Shown: piece by piece, positions 46,491 through 59,366 of the stretch | Numbering within the stretch: position 1 is the first letter of the stretch | Layout of the letters: every line of letters starts with the position of its first letter | Assembly (NCBI RefSeq): GCF_017358165.1 | Contig: NZ_CP071446.1 | Span: forward strand, 1 to 64,000 | Direction: 5' to 3' | Source: Thermosipho ferrireducens | GTDB taxonomy: Bacteria > Thermotogota > Thermotogae > Thermotogales > Fervidobacteriaceae | DNA length: 64,000 nucleotides | Translations under genes and position numbers: made by a program | Notes under the pieces: generated by a model | The model's input: only the letters and a program-made list of their open reading frames with translations | Databases searched by the model: none | What the model was told of the DNA's origin: nothing

Positions 46491-47801
46491 CTAATTTTTA
46501 CTTATGATCTCAAAAGCATAGTCTAACATTACATCTCCCTCTCCAAGCAGATAATCAATTTTTTCCTCTTCTGTTAGATTTTTTCCATAATCTATTTCTA
46601 TTTCCGGGTTATCTTCAATCCAGTAGTACCCACCTGATATAGATACTAATATTTTTGTATTTGGAAGGATATATTTACCTAATGATGCCCCAAGCGAGTT
46701 TACAGGTTCTGTAGTTTTTTCTCCTATTATTTTTCCAAAACTAAATTTTTTAAACAAATAAGTTGTTATAACAGCTCCAGAAGCTATTCTATTATTTATA
46801 AGAAGCCATATTTTTCCTTTGAAATTATCTTTTGCTGGTATTATTTTGGGGTTTAATTCGTATTTTTCCAAAGTTCTTTTTATCCTTCCGTCGGTTAGTG
46901 GTATATTTTTGCAGTTGTAACCAACTAAGTGTACCTTCAAAGGGTGAAATGTTAAATATTTAAAAAGTTCCCAAACATTGTATAAAGGTCCCCCACTATT
47001 TCCTCTCAAATCGATTATTAAATCTGACATATCTTTATTCTCTTTGAATGTTTTTTCTAAAAACTCTTTGTAATACCCTGATGACCTATAACTATATGAA
47101 AACGTCCTTATTTTCAATATCCCAATGCTTCCTTTTCTTTCAAATGAAAACTTCCTTTTTTCCCATTCATCCGGGTATAGTTGTTTTGTTTGTTTTAGTT
47201 TTTCCCCATATTTAATAGCATTTATTTCTACTGATTTTTTTGTGCCGTTAATTTTTAGCAATAATTCAAATGTATTTTTATCTTCTATCTCTGGAAAATA
47301 CGAAAATAAAAAAGATACCTGAGCATGAATCACATCCGAACGAACTTTTGGTAAGTATTGCTTCAGTTCGTTAATTATTTCTTTTACATCTTTACCTTCT
47401 ATTTTCAAAATCTCTGCTTTGTTTTCTAATTCTTTCACCAGTGAATTTTTAACAAACAATCTATTTCCTACCACAACAGGTTCAAATGGCATTACCAGTG
47501 TGTCTGTGGTTATGTTGAAAACTATACCATAATGCACATCACTAAAAAGATGTATCATAGGTGCTATGGTTTTAAAAAACTCCCCTTTTGTCATAGGTTT
47601 GTTGAGCTTGGTTTTTATTTCATCTACTTTTGAGTAGAATGTTTCTTCTGAAACAAATTTAAAAGGATCAATTCCCGCCTTTAAGATATAGTTTATGAAA
47701 ACATCAAAGTCTTTCTGGAGTTCTTCCGGTTGAAATAATTCCTGGGAAATTGTCAATACAGATAAAAACATTAAGAAAAGTATAATTATCTTCTTTTTCA
47801 T
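46491..47801 (-). CDS. Exported S41-family serine peptidase (copy b)
   Basis: A 436-residue protein: signal peptide (1-19), an N-terminal helical region, and an S41 core with DLIIDLRGNSGG (oxyanion/strand motif), the likely nucleophile Ser in NNRIASGAV, and GEKTTEPVN downstream. S41 enzymes such as CtpA and tricorn-like proteases cleave peptides outside or at the membrane; here removal of a leader or trimming of the modified peptide is inferred from context. ATG 47801 matches the start of copy a; the in-frame GTG at 47813 overlaps the ribosome site. Confidence 0.88.
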   Translation of the reverse strand: MKKKIIILFLMFLSVLTISQELFQPEELQKDFDVFINYILKAGIDPFKFVSEETFYSKVDEIKTKLNKPMTKGEFFKTIAPMIHLFSDVHYGIVFNITTDTLVMPFEPVVVGNRLFVKNSLVKELENKAEILKIEGKDVKEIINELKQYLPKVRSDVIHAQVSFLFSYFPEIEDKNTFELLLKINGTKKSVEINAIKYGEKLKQTKQLYPDEWEKRKFSFERKGSIGILKIRTFSYSYRSSGYYKEFLEKTFKENKDMSDLIIDLRGNSGGPLYNVWELFKYLTFHPLKVHLVGYNCKNIPLTDGRIKRTLEKYELNPKIIPAKDNFKGKIWLLINNRIASGAVITTYLFKKFSFGKIIGEKTTEPVNSLGASLGKYILPNTKILVSISGGYYWIEDNPEIEIDYGKNLTEEEKIDYLLGEGDVMLDYAFEIISKN

Positions 47802-47854
47802 ATGTTGTTTCACCTTCCTTTTATTAATGTCAATCTTGAACTTTAAAGGTTAAA

Positions 47855-48028
47855 CTAAATATCTGGAATATCTTGAGGGCATACAAAAGGAAAATCAAAA
47901 GCAAAACATACCATAGCACATAAACCATCACAACTTCCTCCATCACACAATTGAGCGATCATTTCACAGCCACTTGTTGATTCTAGTTCTTCTGGTGAAA
48001 TTATGGGATTTAATACTTTTATTTTCAT
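47855..48028 (-). CDS. Cys-rich peptide C, putative RiPP precursor
   Basis: A 57-residue peptide lying between the two S41 genes. The leader-like MKIKVLNPIISPEE and a TSG before C21 precede a core with C21, C28, C33, C37, C41 and C50, containing AQLCDGGS. The strong likeness to peptide B in leader and first core Cys, along with the same paired ATGs after a GGGGGGAGA site, identifies it as a real gene. ATG 48028 is the second of the pair. Core sequences of B and C differ, so the products would differ. Confidence 0.83.
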   Translation of the reverse strand: MKIKVLNPIISPEELESTSGCEMIAQLCDGGSCDGLCAMVCFAFDFPFVCPQDIPDI

Positions 48029-48057
48029 CATTCTCCCCCCTTTCTGTTTGTTTTTTA

Positions 48058-49362
48058 CTAACTTTTACTTATGATCTCAAAAGCATAATCTAACACTACG
48101 TCTCTCTCTCCAAGCAGATAATCAATTTCTTCCTTTTCCGTCATTTTTCTTTCATAATCTATTACTATTTTTGGTTCCTCTTCAAAATAATATTTTCCAT
48201 TTGGAATCAGTAATGAGAGTTCTGTATTGGGAAGAATATAGTTAGTACTAAAACGTACAGAAAGTGTATTTACTGGTTCCTTTGGTTTTTCTCCTATTAT
48301 TTTTCCAAGTTCAAACTTTTGAAATAAATAAGTGGCAACTACTGCTATCGAAGCCATAGTGTCGTCTACCAGAAGCCATACCTTACCTTTAAAATTATCT
48401 TTCACTGGTATTATCTCTATCTTTAAATCATGATTTTTTCTGATTCTTTTTATTTCCTTATTTCCAGGTAAGTTAGTATATACGTATTCAATTCCCCATG
48501 TTACTAACTTTTTATCTGTAAGATATTTAAAAAGTTCATAAATATTTTCCAGATATCCCCCGGGGTTTTTTCGCAAATCAATTATTAAGTCTGTCATATC
48601 TTTGCTATTTTTAAACACCTCTTTTAAAAAATCTTTGTAATATTCAAGCCGCTCGTATTTAAACGAAAATGACTTTATGTTTAGTATTCCTATTTTTCCT
48701 TTCCTTTCAAATGAAATAGGTTTGTCTATTTTTAAATTTAATTTTTTTATCTTGTTTATTATTCCAACTTTTGTAAAAGCACTTATTTGTATCTGCTTTT
48801 CGATATTTCCATTTTTAATTAATAGATCAAAAGTATCTTTTCCTTCAATTTCTGGCAACAATAAAACCATATGCCCTAATACTAAATCTATCCTTTTCGA
48901 AATAATTCTTGGAATATACTTTCTAAATTCTTCTATCATATCCTGAACTTTTCTACCATCGATTTCTAAAACCTCTGAATTATTATTTAAATCTTCAACC
49001 AGTGAATTTTTAACAAACAATCTATTTCCCACCACAACAGGTTCAAATGGCATTACCAGTGTGTCTGTGGTTATGTTGAAAACTATACCATAATGTACAT
49101 CACTAAAAAGATGTATCATAGGTGCTATGGTTTTAAAAAACTCCCCTTTTGTCATAGGTTTGTTGAGTTTGGTTTTTATTTCATCTACTTTTGAGTAGAA
49201 TGTTTCTTCTGAAACAAATTTAAAAGGATCAATTCCCGCCTTTAAGATATAGTTTATGAAAACATCAAAGTCTGTTTGGAGCTCTTCTGCTGAGAATAAC
49301 TTTTGAGAAAACGTAAGTATCGATAGAAATGTTAAGAAAAATACAAGTATTTTCTTTTTCAT
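48058..49362 (-). CDS. Exported S41-family serine peptidase (copy a)
   Basis: A 434-residue paralogue of copy b: signal peptide (1-19), S41 core with DLIIDLRKNPGG, nucleophile Ser in DDTMASIAV, and GEKPKEPVN. Residues about 31-120 are identical to copy b and the DNA there is almost identical, while the rest is much more diverged. AAAGGAG lies before ATG 49362. It is the first gene of the operon S41a, peptide C, S41b, peptide B, peptide A. Confidence 0.88.
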   Translation of the reverse strand: MKKKILVFFLTFLSILTFSQKLFSAEELQTDFDVFINYILKAGIDPFKFVSEETFYSKVDEIKTKLNKPMTKGEFFKTIAPMIHLFSDVHYGIVFNITTDTLVMPFEPVVVGNRLFVKNSLVEDLNNNSEVLEIDGRKVQDMIEEFRKYIPRIISKRIDLVLGHMVLLLPEIEGKDTFDLLIKNGNIEKQIQISAFTKVGIINKIKKLNLKIDKPISFERKGKIGILNIKSFSFKYERLEYYKDFLKEVFKNSKDMTDLIIDLRKNPGGYLENIYELFKYLTDKKLVTWGIEYVYTNLPGNKEIKRIRKNHDLKIEIIPVKDNFKGKVWLLVDDTMASIAVVATYLFQKFELGKIIGEKPKEPVNTLSVRFSTNYILPNTELSLLIPNGKYYFEEEPKIVIDYERKMTEKEEIDYLLGERDVVLDYAFEIISKS

Positions 49363-49851
49363 GTGCTTCTTCTCCTTTTTACTATTAAAGTTTCTTTCAA
49401 CTTTTCAGGAAGATATGAGTATAAAATAATAGAGGATTCTGTTATTCCCCCTCTCCCATCATTTAATACACAAACATTTTTAAAATAATTTCAAAGCTAT
49501 TTCACCGGCTATGTGTAAAATTTCACTTGTAAAATAAAATACTTAACTTTTTTCACTCACTTTTTTTATTTTTCTTATACGACTGAATTTTAAAATATTT
49601 TTAAAATATCTACAAACTTTATTTATCTGGATTATAAATAATTATCTTTCTTTTTTGAAAAATATTATATATTTGCTTTTGTGTTCATTAATGGTTACAT
49701 TTTTTTGACAGAAACCACTCGGATACTAATTTTGAAGCAGAATTTTGCTATACAATATTATTTGATCATTGTTTGTTCTTAAAGATTGAATTTTTCTTAA
49801 TATGATTTTTTGTATGTTTTAGCATAGATAACAATACTGGCAAAAATACTG
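49363..49851. other. AT-rich spacer upstream of the S41/peptide operon
   Basis: About 490 bp without a supported gene. It must hold the promoter of the leftward operon; TATACT on the minus strand near 49420 is one weak candidate. Long T/A runs dominate the middle. Confidence 0.5.
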
Positions 49852-53001
<3,150 letters not shown>

Positions 53002-53016
53002 AAAAAAACACCTTTC

Positions 53017-53598
53017 TTAATCACTATCCCGGTTATATGAGTTCTCCAGTATTTTCTCAAAATCAATGTTATATTCCCCAGAAAATTTCCACAATTTTCT
53101 GCTAAACTCATCCTCGGCAATAGGTATAAATTTTTTGATCTTCGGCATGAGCACTAAAATAGTATGAATTTCATAAAAAGTTCCCCTTGGTCTTCTCCAT
53201 ACAATATATTCCAGCGTATGGTTTAATATAGCCGCAAGTTCAATTCCTATATCGCTTTCAGAACCATAATCTGCTATTACTTCCCCGCTTTTTGTAGAAA
53301 TATCAATTCCCAGAAAATCGATTATTTTCCTTGCTGCATCAACCCTTGCTTTTAGCAAAGCATGCTCTACATTAACACCACCAGTCTGAGCTATTCCCTC
53401 AAAATAATATATCGTATCCATATCACTAAGCACCGGTAAATATGAAACGTTTATGCTAATTATTTCATCTTCAGCGCGAAGATACAATTTCTCTTTGCCT
53501 ATAAGCACATAATCGCTTTTATTTTCACACGCTATTAAAAAGAAACCTGTTAAGATAAACATAAAAATTACCACATTTTTCCAGATTCTTTTTTTCAT
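53017..53598 (-). CDS. LPP20-like lipoprotein
   Basis: A 193-residue lipoprotein: signal peptide with lipobox LIAC, then a domain where EGIAQTGGVNVEHALLKARVDAARKI resembles the LPP20 family (repetitive Ala-rich helix near the start). The family is of unknown function. It begins 14 bp after recN. Confidence 0.75.
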   Translation of the reverse strand: MKKRIWKNVVIFMFILTGFFLIACENKSDYVLIGKEKLYLRAEDEIISINVSYLPVLSDMDTIYYFEGIAQTGGVNVEHALLKARVDAARKIIDFLGIDISTKSGEVIADYGSESDIGIELAAILNHTLEYIVWRRPRGTFYEIHTILVLMPKIKKFIPIAEDEFSRKLWKFSGEYNIDFEKILENSYNRDSD

Positions 53599-53612
53599 AA
53601 TAAATTCTCCCT

Positions 53613-55130
53613 TTAAATGTGGTTAAGAACATCCTCAGAACCGAGCATTCTTTTTATCTCTGTTTTTCTTTCTTTTTCGTCAAGTTCTTTAATTTCACCC
53701 GAATCTTCATTTCTTATCACCGCAAAATGTTTGTTCGCTCTAACTGCTACTTGAGGCAAATGTGTTACAACAATAACCTGATAATTTTCAGAGACTTCTT
53801 TTAATTTTTCCGCAAGTTTATTCCCTGTTTCTCCTCCAATACCTGTATCCACTTCGTCAAATATTAAAACTCCTCCTGATGCGATTGATAGCTCCAGTGC
53901 AAGCATGATTCTTGAAAGTTCCCCACCGGAAGCAATAGACCTGAGGGGTTGCATTTTTTGTGATTTAACTGTTTGTCCAACTAATTCTACTTTATCAAAT
54001 CCATGGCCAGTCATTTCTATACTTTTGAAAATAAAATCAACCTTTGCTGTCATACTCAAATCCTTCAAATGGTTCCTGAACTTTTTCAAGATCTTTTCGG
54101 AAGCTTTTTTTCTTTTTTCAGTAAGTTTTTTTCCAAGATCTTTTAATTCTTTCTCGAGTGACATTAACTTACTTTCTGAATTTCTAAGTACTTCGATTCT
54201 TTCCATTATATTCTCATATTCTTTTTTCATATTTGAATAGTTTTCCAGAACATCTTCAAGAGTAGGGCCATATTTCCTTTTCAGGTTATTATAAGCCCAT
54301 ATTCTTTCTTCTATTTGAGTAATATCAAGTTCTTCTATATCGCTTAACTCTTTTTCAATTTCAAGATTCAGAGTAACAACAACATCAAGTGCTGTATCCA
54401 AAAAAGATGTGTATTTTTCTGGAAGTATCTTTTTCAAATTCCACAGGTATTCATTAATTTTTTGCCCTGTTTCCAAAGCTTCGTTAAAATTGGCAAGAAG
54501 CTGCTGAAAATTTAATGCCGACTGATATTTTTCGTTTAATTCATATTCTTCCTGAAGGTCGGGTTTAACCGCTTCTATCTCGTTTATCTGATATTCAAGG
54601 TCTTCTTTACGTTTTTCAAGAATTTCTAAGTTTTCAGAGTTTAAAATTTCCTGAATCTTTTTGTACTCCTCGTATCTTTTTCTAAAATCCCTTAAAAGCG
54701 TTTTGTTATCACCTATTTGATCAAGTACTCCCAGCAAAAAATTTGGTTCTAAAAATTTGATGTGAGAATTCTGTCTGTGAATAGATATGTGATTCCCCAA
54801 AACTTTTGACACAATATTTTTTGGAAAAACTTTTCCGTTAATTTTAAACGTAGTCCTTCCATTTTTCCTCAGCACAGAAAACACATTTTCCCCTTCAACA
54901 ATTTCATAATCTGGATAGCTTTCAGGGAGATGTATTACAATCTCAGCGCTGTAATTATCTATTTTAGTATTTCCATATCCAAGTAATATACCTATGACAT
55001 CCAGCAGTAAACTTTTCCCTGCACCTGTTTCTCCAGTAAAAACGTTTAACCCTGATGAAAAATACACATCTACATCTTTAAAATATAAATAATCATGAAG
55101 ATGCAAGGAAAATATTTCAGCTGTTTTCAT
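53613..55130 (-). CDS. recN: DNA repair protein RecN
   Basis: An SMC-like ATPase for double-strand break repair. It has 505 residues, shorter than the ~550 of E. coli and Bacillus, mostly in the coiled coil. Walker A GETGAGKSLLLD near residue 36; two coiled-coil arms (about 150-370); signature SGGELSRIMLALE and Walker B VLIFDEVDTGIGG. ATG overlaps the cdd stop (ATGA). Confidence 0.95.
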   Translation of the reverse strand: MKTAEIFSLHLHDYLYFKDVDVYFSSGLNVFTGETGAGKSLLLDVIGILLGYGNTKIDNYSAEIVIHLPESYPDYEIVEGENVFSVLRKNGRTTFKINGKVFPKNIVSKVLGNHISIHRQNSHIKFLEPNFLLGVLDQIGDNKTLLRDFRKRYEEYKKIQEILNSENLEILEKRKEDLEYQINEIEAVKPDLQEEYELNEKYQSALNFQQLLANFNEALETGQKINEYLWNLKKILPEKYTSFLDTALDVVVTLNLEIEKELSDIEELDITQIEERIWAYNNLKRKYGPTLEDVLENYSNMKKEYENIMERIEVLRNSESKLMSLEKELKDLGKKLTEKRKKASEKILKKFRNHLKDLSMTAKVDFIFKSIEMTGHGFDKVELVGQTVKSQKMQPLRSIASGGELSRIMLALELSIASGGVLIFDEVDTGIGGETGNKLAEKLKEVSENYQVIVVTHLPQVAVRANKHFAVIRNEDSGEIKELDEKERKTEIKRMLGSEDVLNHI

Positions 55131-55516
55131 TTTCCAAGGTGCTCCTTCTCAAAAGCATATGGCAACAGTTCTTTCACTCTTGTCTCCTTGACTTTACCAG
55201 TATTGTTTGCCATAACAACTTTGAAATCACCAAATTCAGCCATCACCTGTCTACACGCTCCACAAGGAGATATAGGCTCGTCTGTATTGCCTACTATGAC
55301 CAATGTATCAAATTCTTTTTCTCCTTCAGACACTGCTTTAAAAATAGCTATTCTCTCTGCACAGCAAGACAATCCATAAGAGGCATTCTCAATGTTACTG
55401 CCAGTATAAACCTTCCCGGATCTGGCCAATAACACTGCCCCCACTTTAAAATTAGAATATGGCGCGTATGCGTTTTTCTGAGCTTCAATCGCCATCTGTA
55501 TCAGCTTGTTCAACAT
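55127..55516 (-). CDS. cdd: Cytidine deaminase
   Basis: Deaminates cytidine and deoxycytidine in pyrimidine salvage. It has 129 residues, typical for the tetrameric form. AYAPYSNFKVGA, the zinc/proton-transfer motif CCAERIAI, and PCGACRQ are complete. AAGGTGG precedes ATG 55516; the start overlaps the CorC-like gene by 32 bp, and a start seven codons later is possible. Confidence 0.96.
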   Translation of the reverse strand: MLNKLIQMAIEAQKNAYAPYSNFKVGAVLLARSGKVYTGSNIENASYGLSCCAERIAIFKAVSEGEKEFDTLVIVGNTDEPISPCGACRQVMAEFGDFKVVMANNTGKVKETRVKELLPYAFEKEHLGK

Positions 55517-56798
55517 CGCTCACCACCTTAATAAGGACTTTTTCTATCCTGTTTTTTGAAGCTGCTACTATTTTAAAAATAAACCCATTTATTCTTACAG
55601 TTTCTCCTACCCTTGGAATTCTTTGTAACAGTTCTAACAGATACCCGGCAAGTGTTTCGTAATCACTCTCTGGAAATGTAATGTTCAGCTCTCTTTCAAG
55701 GTCATTTATTGGAACAGTTGCATCAACCACATAAGAACCATCTTCCATTTTCTTTATTCCAATCACTTCGTTTTGATCATATTCGTCCATTATTTCACCG
55801 AATATTTCTTCAAGAATATCCTCCAGTGTAACGAGACCCGCAGTTCCTCCGTATTCATCAACAACAATTGCCATGTGAATTTTCTGCTCTTTAAAAATTT
55901 TCAACAAATCCGATATTTTCATGGTTTCCGGTACAAAAAGTGGTTCTCTCATAAGGTCCTTCACTTTTACTTTCTGCTTTATTTCAGTCCCTCGTTCACT
56001 TACGAATACCAACACATCCTTTGCATAACATATACCAACTATGTTATCAATAGTATCTTTATACACGGGAATCCTTGAATATTCTTCTTCTTTTATAAGT
56101 TCCATTATCTCTTCGAGTGTGGAAGATTCATCAACTGCTACAATATCTATTCTTGGAATCATTATTTCCTTAACCTGAGAAACTTCCATCTCAATAGTTC
56201 TTTTAAGCATAAAACTCTCTTCATGTTTTATAGTTCCTTCTTCTCTACCAGCTTCCACATACATCAATATGTCATCAGTGGTTATGAAAGGAGTTTCGCT
56301 AACAGCTTTACCGCCAGTTAAACCAATTACCACATTTGAAAAAGCTACTAAAAATCTTATAATTGGTGAAAAAATCCTGGATAAAAATAACAATACTGGA
56401 AGCATTCGATTAAAAATCTTTTCGTGATTTTGTCTTGCGTATATTTTAGGAGTAATCTCTCCGAAAACCAATATAAAAAAGGTCAGAGTAAGTGTAGATA
56501 CAAGAGCAGATAATCCCTCGGGAATAACACTCTTAAATAGTGAGACAAACAAAAGGGTTGCGATAGATGAAGCGAGAATGTTAACCAGATTGTTCATTAT
56601 AAGAATAACTGTTAGAAACTTGTTAAAGAGGTGTATTTCTGATTCCTCTTCCTTTTTATTTCCACGTCTCAAAGATTCCCTGAGTTTTATCTTACTTACT
56701 GAAGTTAACGCTGTTTCAGATGCTGAAAAAAGAGCCGAAAAATATAACAATATCGCCAGAAAAAGGATGTTCCATAAATAACTCGAAGGATCATCCAT
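55485..56798 (-). CDS. HlyC/CorC-family (CNNM + CBS pair) membrane protein
   Basis: A 437-residue protein with a CNNM/DUF21 transmembrane domain (about 1-190), two CBS motifs (about 205-330), and a C-terminal CorC/HlyC domain (about 345-430). Relatives have been linked to Mg2+ or Co2+ efflux and to ion homeostasis; the substrate here is unknown. GGAGGTG precedes ATG 56798. Confidence 0.9.
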   Translation of the reverse strand: MDDPSSYLWNILFLAILLYFSALFSASETALTSVSKIKLRESLRRGNKKEEESEIHLFNKFLTVILIMNNLVNILASSIATLLFVSLFKSVIPEGLSALVSTLTLTFFILVFGEITPKIYARQNHEKIFNRMLPVLLFLSRIFSPIIRFLVAFSNVVIGLTGGKAVSETPFITTDDILMYVEAGREEGTIKHEESFMLKRTIEMEVSQVKEIMIPRIDIVAVDESSTLEEIMELIKEEEYSRIPVYKDTIDNIVGICYAKDVLVFVSERGTEIKQKVKVKDLMREPLFVPETMKISDLLKIFKEQKIHMAIVVDEYGGTAGLVTLEDILEEIFGEIMDEYDQNEVIGIKKMEDGSYVVDATVPINDLERELNITFPESDYETLAGYLLELLQRIPRVGETVRINGFIFKIVAASKNRIEKVLIKVVSDVEQADTDGD

Positions 56799-56821
56799 TA
56801 AAATACCACCTCCACTTTAGA

Positions 56822-58490
56822 TTATACCATAACATTCCTCTTCATTTGATTACGAACTTTAACAGATTTTTCAACGTATACTTTTTCTTTTGTAAAAGGG
56901 TCAATCCCGGTATAAAACATGGTAGTACTTAAAGTTCCTGGGGTTGGAGTAAATATTTGAATCTGTTGAGGTTTATACCCTAACTCTTTTCTAATAAATT
57001 TTCTGAGATGATTATTCTCTTTCCAGCCTTCTCCAGGGTGTCCAACTATGAAATAAGCCACAACATACTTTCTATTTGCAACTTTCTCAAATTTTCTCTT
57101 AAATTCTAAAAATTTATTTATAGACGGTTTCCTCATTATTCTAAGGACCTTAGGATCCGAATGTTCAGGTGCTAACTTCAACTGTCCTGGTGTAAATTTT
57201 GGTAACTCTTTTACAAAAAGCTCCCCATACTTTTTATCTTCAACGATCATATCATGCCTTATGCCGGACGCTATAAACACGTTTTTTACATATGGTAATT
57301 TCCTTATCTCATAAAGAAGCTTGAGATATTTTTCGTGATGCGCTTCTACACCTTTGCAAACACCAGGATGTAAACAGAATTTTGAACATTGCCCATATGT
57401 ATTTCTCACCTTACAGGTCGACCCATACATATTTGCCGTTGGACCACCAACATCAAAAATTGTACCCTTGAATTTTCTATGTTTTGATATGATTTTGATT
57501 TCCTCAATTATTGACTCAATACTTCTTGATACTACATGCGTGGTTTGATGTTGAGTCAAAGCACAAAATGAACACATACCGTAACAGCCACGAACAGCTG
57601 TTACAGAAAATCTAACAGTTTCTATTGCTTTTACTTTACCCTGCAAGCTATAATAAGGATGAACTTCACGTTCGTAAGGTAATAAATAAAGCCTGTCTAA
57701 AACATCTTGAGGAATTGGAGTTTGAGGAGGATTTTGTACAACATATCTTGTATCATGTTTCTGGAAAATTTTTTGTATTTTTGAATGGATCTGTAAACAA
57801 ACTTTGCTTTACAAACATTTCAATATATTTGTTTTTATCATCAGCAACTTCTTCAAATGAAGGAAGTTCTACTCCATCGGGCTTTGAAGAAGTCCACCAC
57901 ATTACTCCTGGAATATCTCTACATTTTTCAACAGCTCCATACTTTTCAAGAGTTTTAGCCACTTCCAGTATACTTAGTTCTCCCATTCCATATATCAACA
58001 AGTCAGCTTTTGAATCAAGTAAAATAGATTTTCTAACCTTATTAGACCACCAATCATAGTGAGCAAATCTTCTTAAACTTGCTTCTATTCCTCCGATTAT
58101 TATCGGAACACCTTTAAAAAATTTTCTAATAAGATTTGAATAAACTATAACAGCCCTATCAGGCCTCTTTCCCCCAATACCACCAGGTGTGTAATCATCA
58201 CTTCTTCTTTTTTTACCAGAAGCAGTGTAATTTGCCACCATTGAATCAACATTGCCACCTGTTACTCCAAAAAAAAGTCTCGGACGGCCAAGTCTTGTTA
58301 TATCCTTTTCAGATTTCCAATCAGGTTGAGCAATTACTCCTACTTTATAACCATTTGAAACCAAAAAATGTCCTATTAACGCTACACCAAAAGCCGGATG
58401 ATCTACATATGCATCCCCTGTTACAAGAATAATATCTAAACCTTTCCAGCCTAATTTTCTCACTTCTTCAAGCGTCGTTGGTAAAAACAA
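56822..58490 (-). pseudogene. ygiQ: YgiQ-family radical SAM gene with a frameshift
   Basis: The full length (about 555 residues) matches YgiQ, an uncharacterised radical SAM family. The N-terminal part from TTG 58490 (MFLPTTLEEVRKLGW) ends early at 57753. The rest continues in another frame, starting KHDTRYVVQNPP and then RGCYGMCSFCAL with the cluster Cys. The shift lies at the six-base run 57769-57774; one base fewer there would join the frames as KNTKIFQKHDTRYV. Both halves are otherwise intact. Recent mutation, slippage or a sequencing error are all possible. GGAGGG precedes the TTG, immediately after the rsgA stop. Confidence 0.85.
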
Positions 58491-59363
58491 TCATTTTCCC
58501 TCCGTGAGCTCTTTAAACATCTCTACATAACTTTGATATCTTGTTTCAGTTATTGTCCCTTTTTCCACAGCAAGTTTTATAGCACAATTTGGTTCGTTAA
58601 TATGCTCACAATCTCCAAACATGCATTGAGAATCATATGCAAGAAATTCAGGAAAAAGCTTTTTCAAATCTTCCGGATTTATACCAGAAATATCGAGACT
58701 GGCAAATCCTGGAGTATCTGCTATCCATCCCCCAAATTCCAGATGTAACAATTCTATGACTGTCGTTGTGTGTTTTCCACGTTCTAACTTTTCCGAAATC
58801 TCATTAACCTTTAATGACAAACCCGGACTTATCGCATTCAAAAGACTACTTTTGCCAACCCCGGACATTCCAGCCATTGTAGAAATTTTCCCTTTTAGCA
58901 CCATTTTCAATTCGTCCAAGCCGTCTCCTTTGAGAGCACTCGTTTTCAATACTTTATATATTCTGGAATATATCGATTCAAAAAATTCAATTTCTTCATC
59001 GCTTAAAAGATCCGTCTTGTTTAAAACGATAACCAGCGGTAATTTGGCGTTTTCCACAAGAACTAAATATCTATCAATAATCTTCAATGGTGTCTGGGGC
59101 TTTTTTAATGTAACTACCACTATAACCTGATCCACATTGGCAATCCTTGGTCTTTTTAATTCATTGCGTCTATTTATAATGTTTTCGATAACCCCATCTT
59201 TACCATGCACAACTCTGTATTCAACGATATCTCCTACAATTGGTCTTATTTTCTGCTCCTTAAATTTCCCTCTTAGTTTACATAAAAAGATTTCTGCTGT
59301 TTCATAATCCTGAACCTGTGCCATATTTGAAAGAAACTTTACCACAACTCCTTTTTTTCTCAT
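58491..59363 (-). CDS. rsgA: Ribosome biogenesis GTPase RsgA
   Basis: A circularly permuted GTPase (290 residues) acting late in 30S assembly. OB fold (about 1-70), G4 NKTD, G1 GMSGVGKSS, G3 DTPG, and a C-terminal zinc knuckle CMFGDCEHINEPNC. GGGAGGT precedes ATG 59363, 3 bp after the PASTA gene. Confidence 0.96.
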   Translation of the reverse strand: MRKKGVVVKFLSNMAQVQDYETAEIFLCKLRGKFKEQKIRPIVGDIVEYRVVHGKDGVIENIINRRNELKRPRIANVDQVIVVVTLKKPQTPLKIIDRYLVLVENAKLPLVIVLNKTDLLSDEEIEFFESIYSRIYKVLKTSALKGDGLDELKMVLKGKISTMAGMSGVGKSSLLNAISPGLSLKVNEISEKLERGKHTTTVIELLHLEFGGWIADTPGFASLDISGINPEDLKKLFPEFLAYDSQCMFGDCEHINEPNCAIKLAVEKGTITETRYQSYVEMFKELTEGK

Positions 59364-59366
59364 ATC

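Noticed and set aside
49363-49510. Open frame of about 43 codons upstream of S41 copy a on the minus strand
   Set aside because: No start codon with a ribosome site, and none of the precursor leader motifs.
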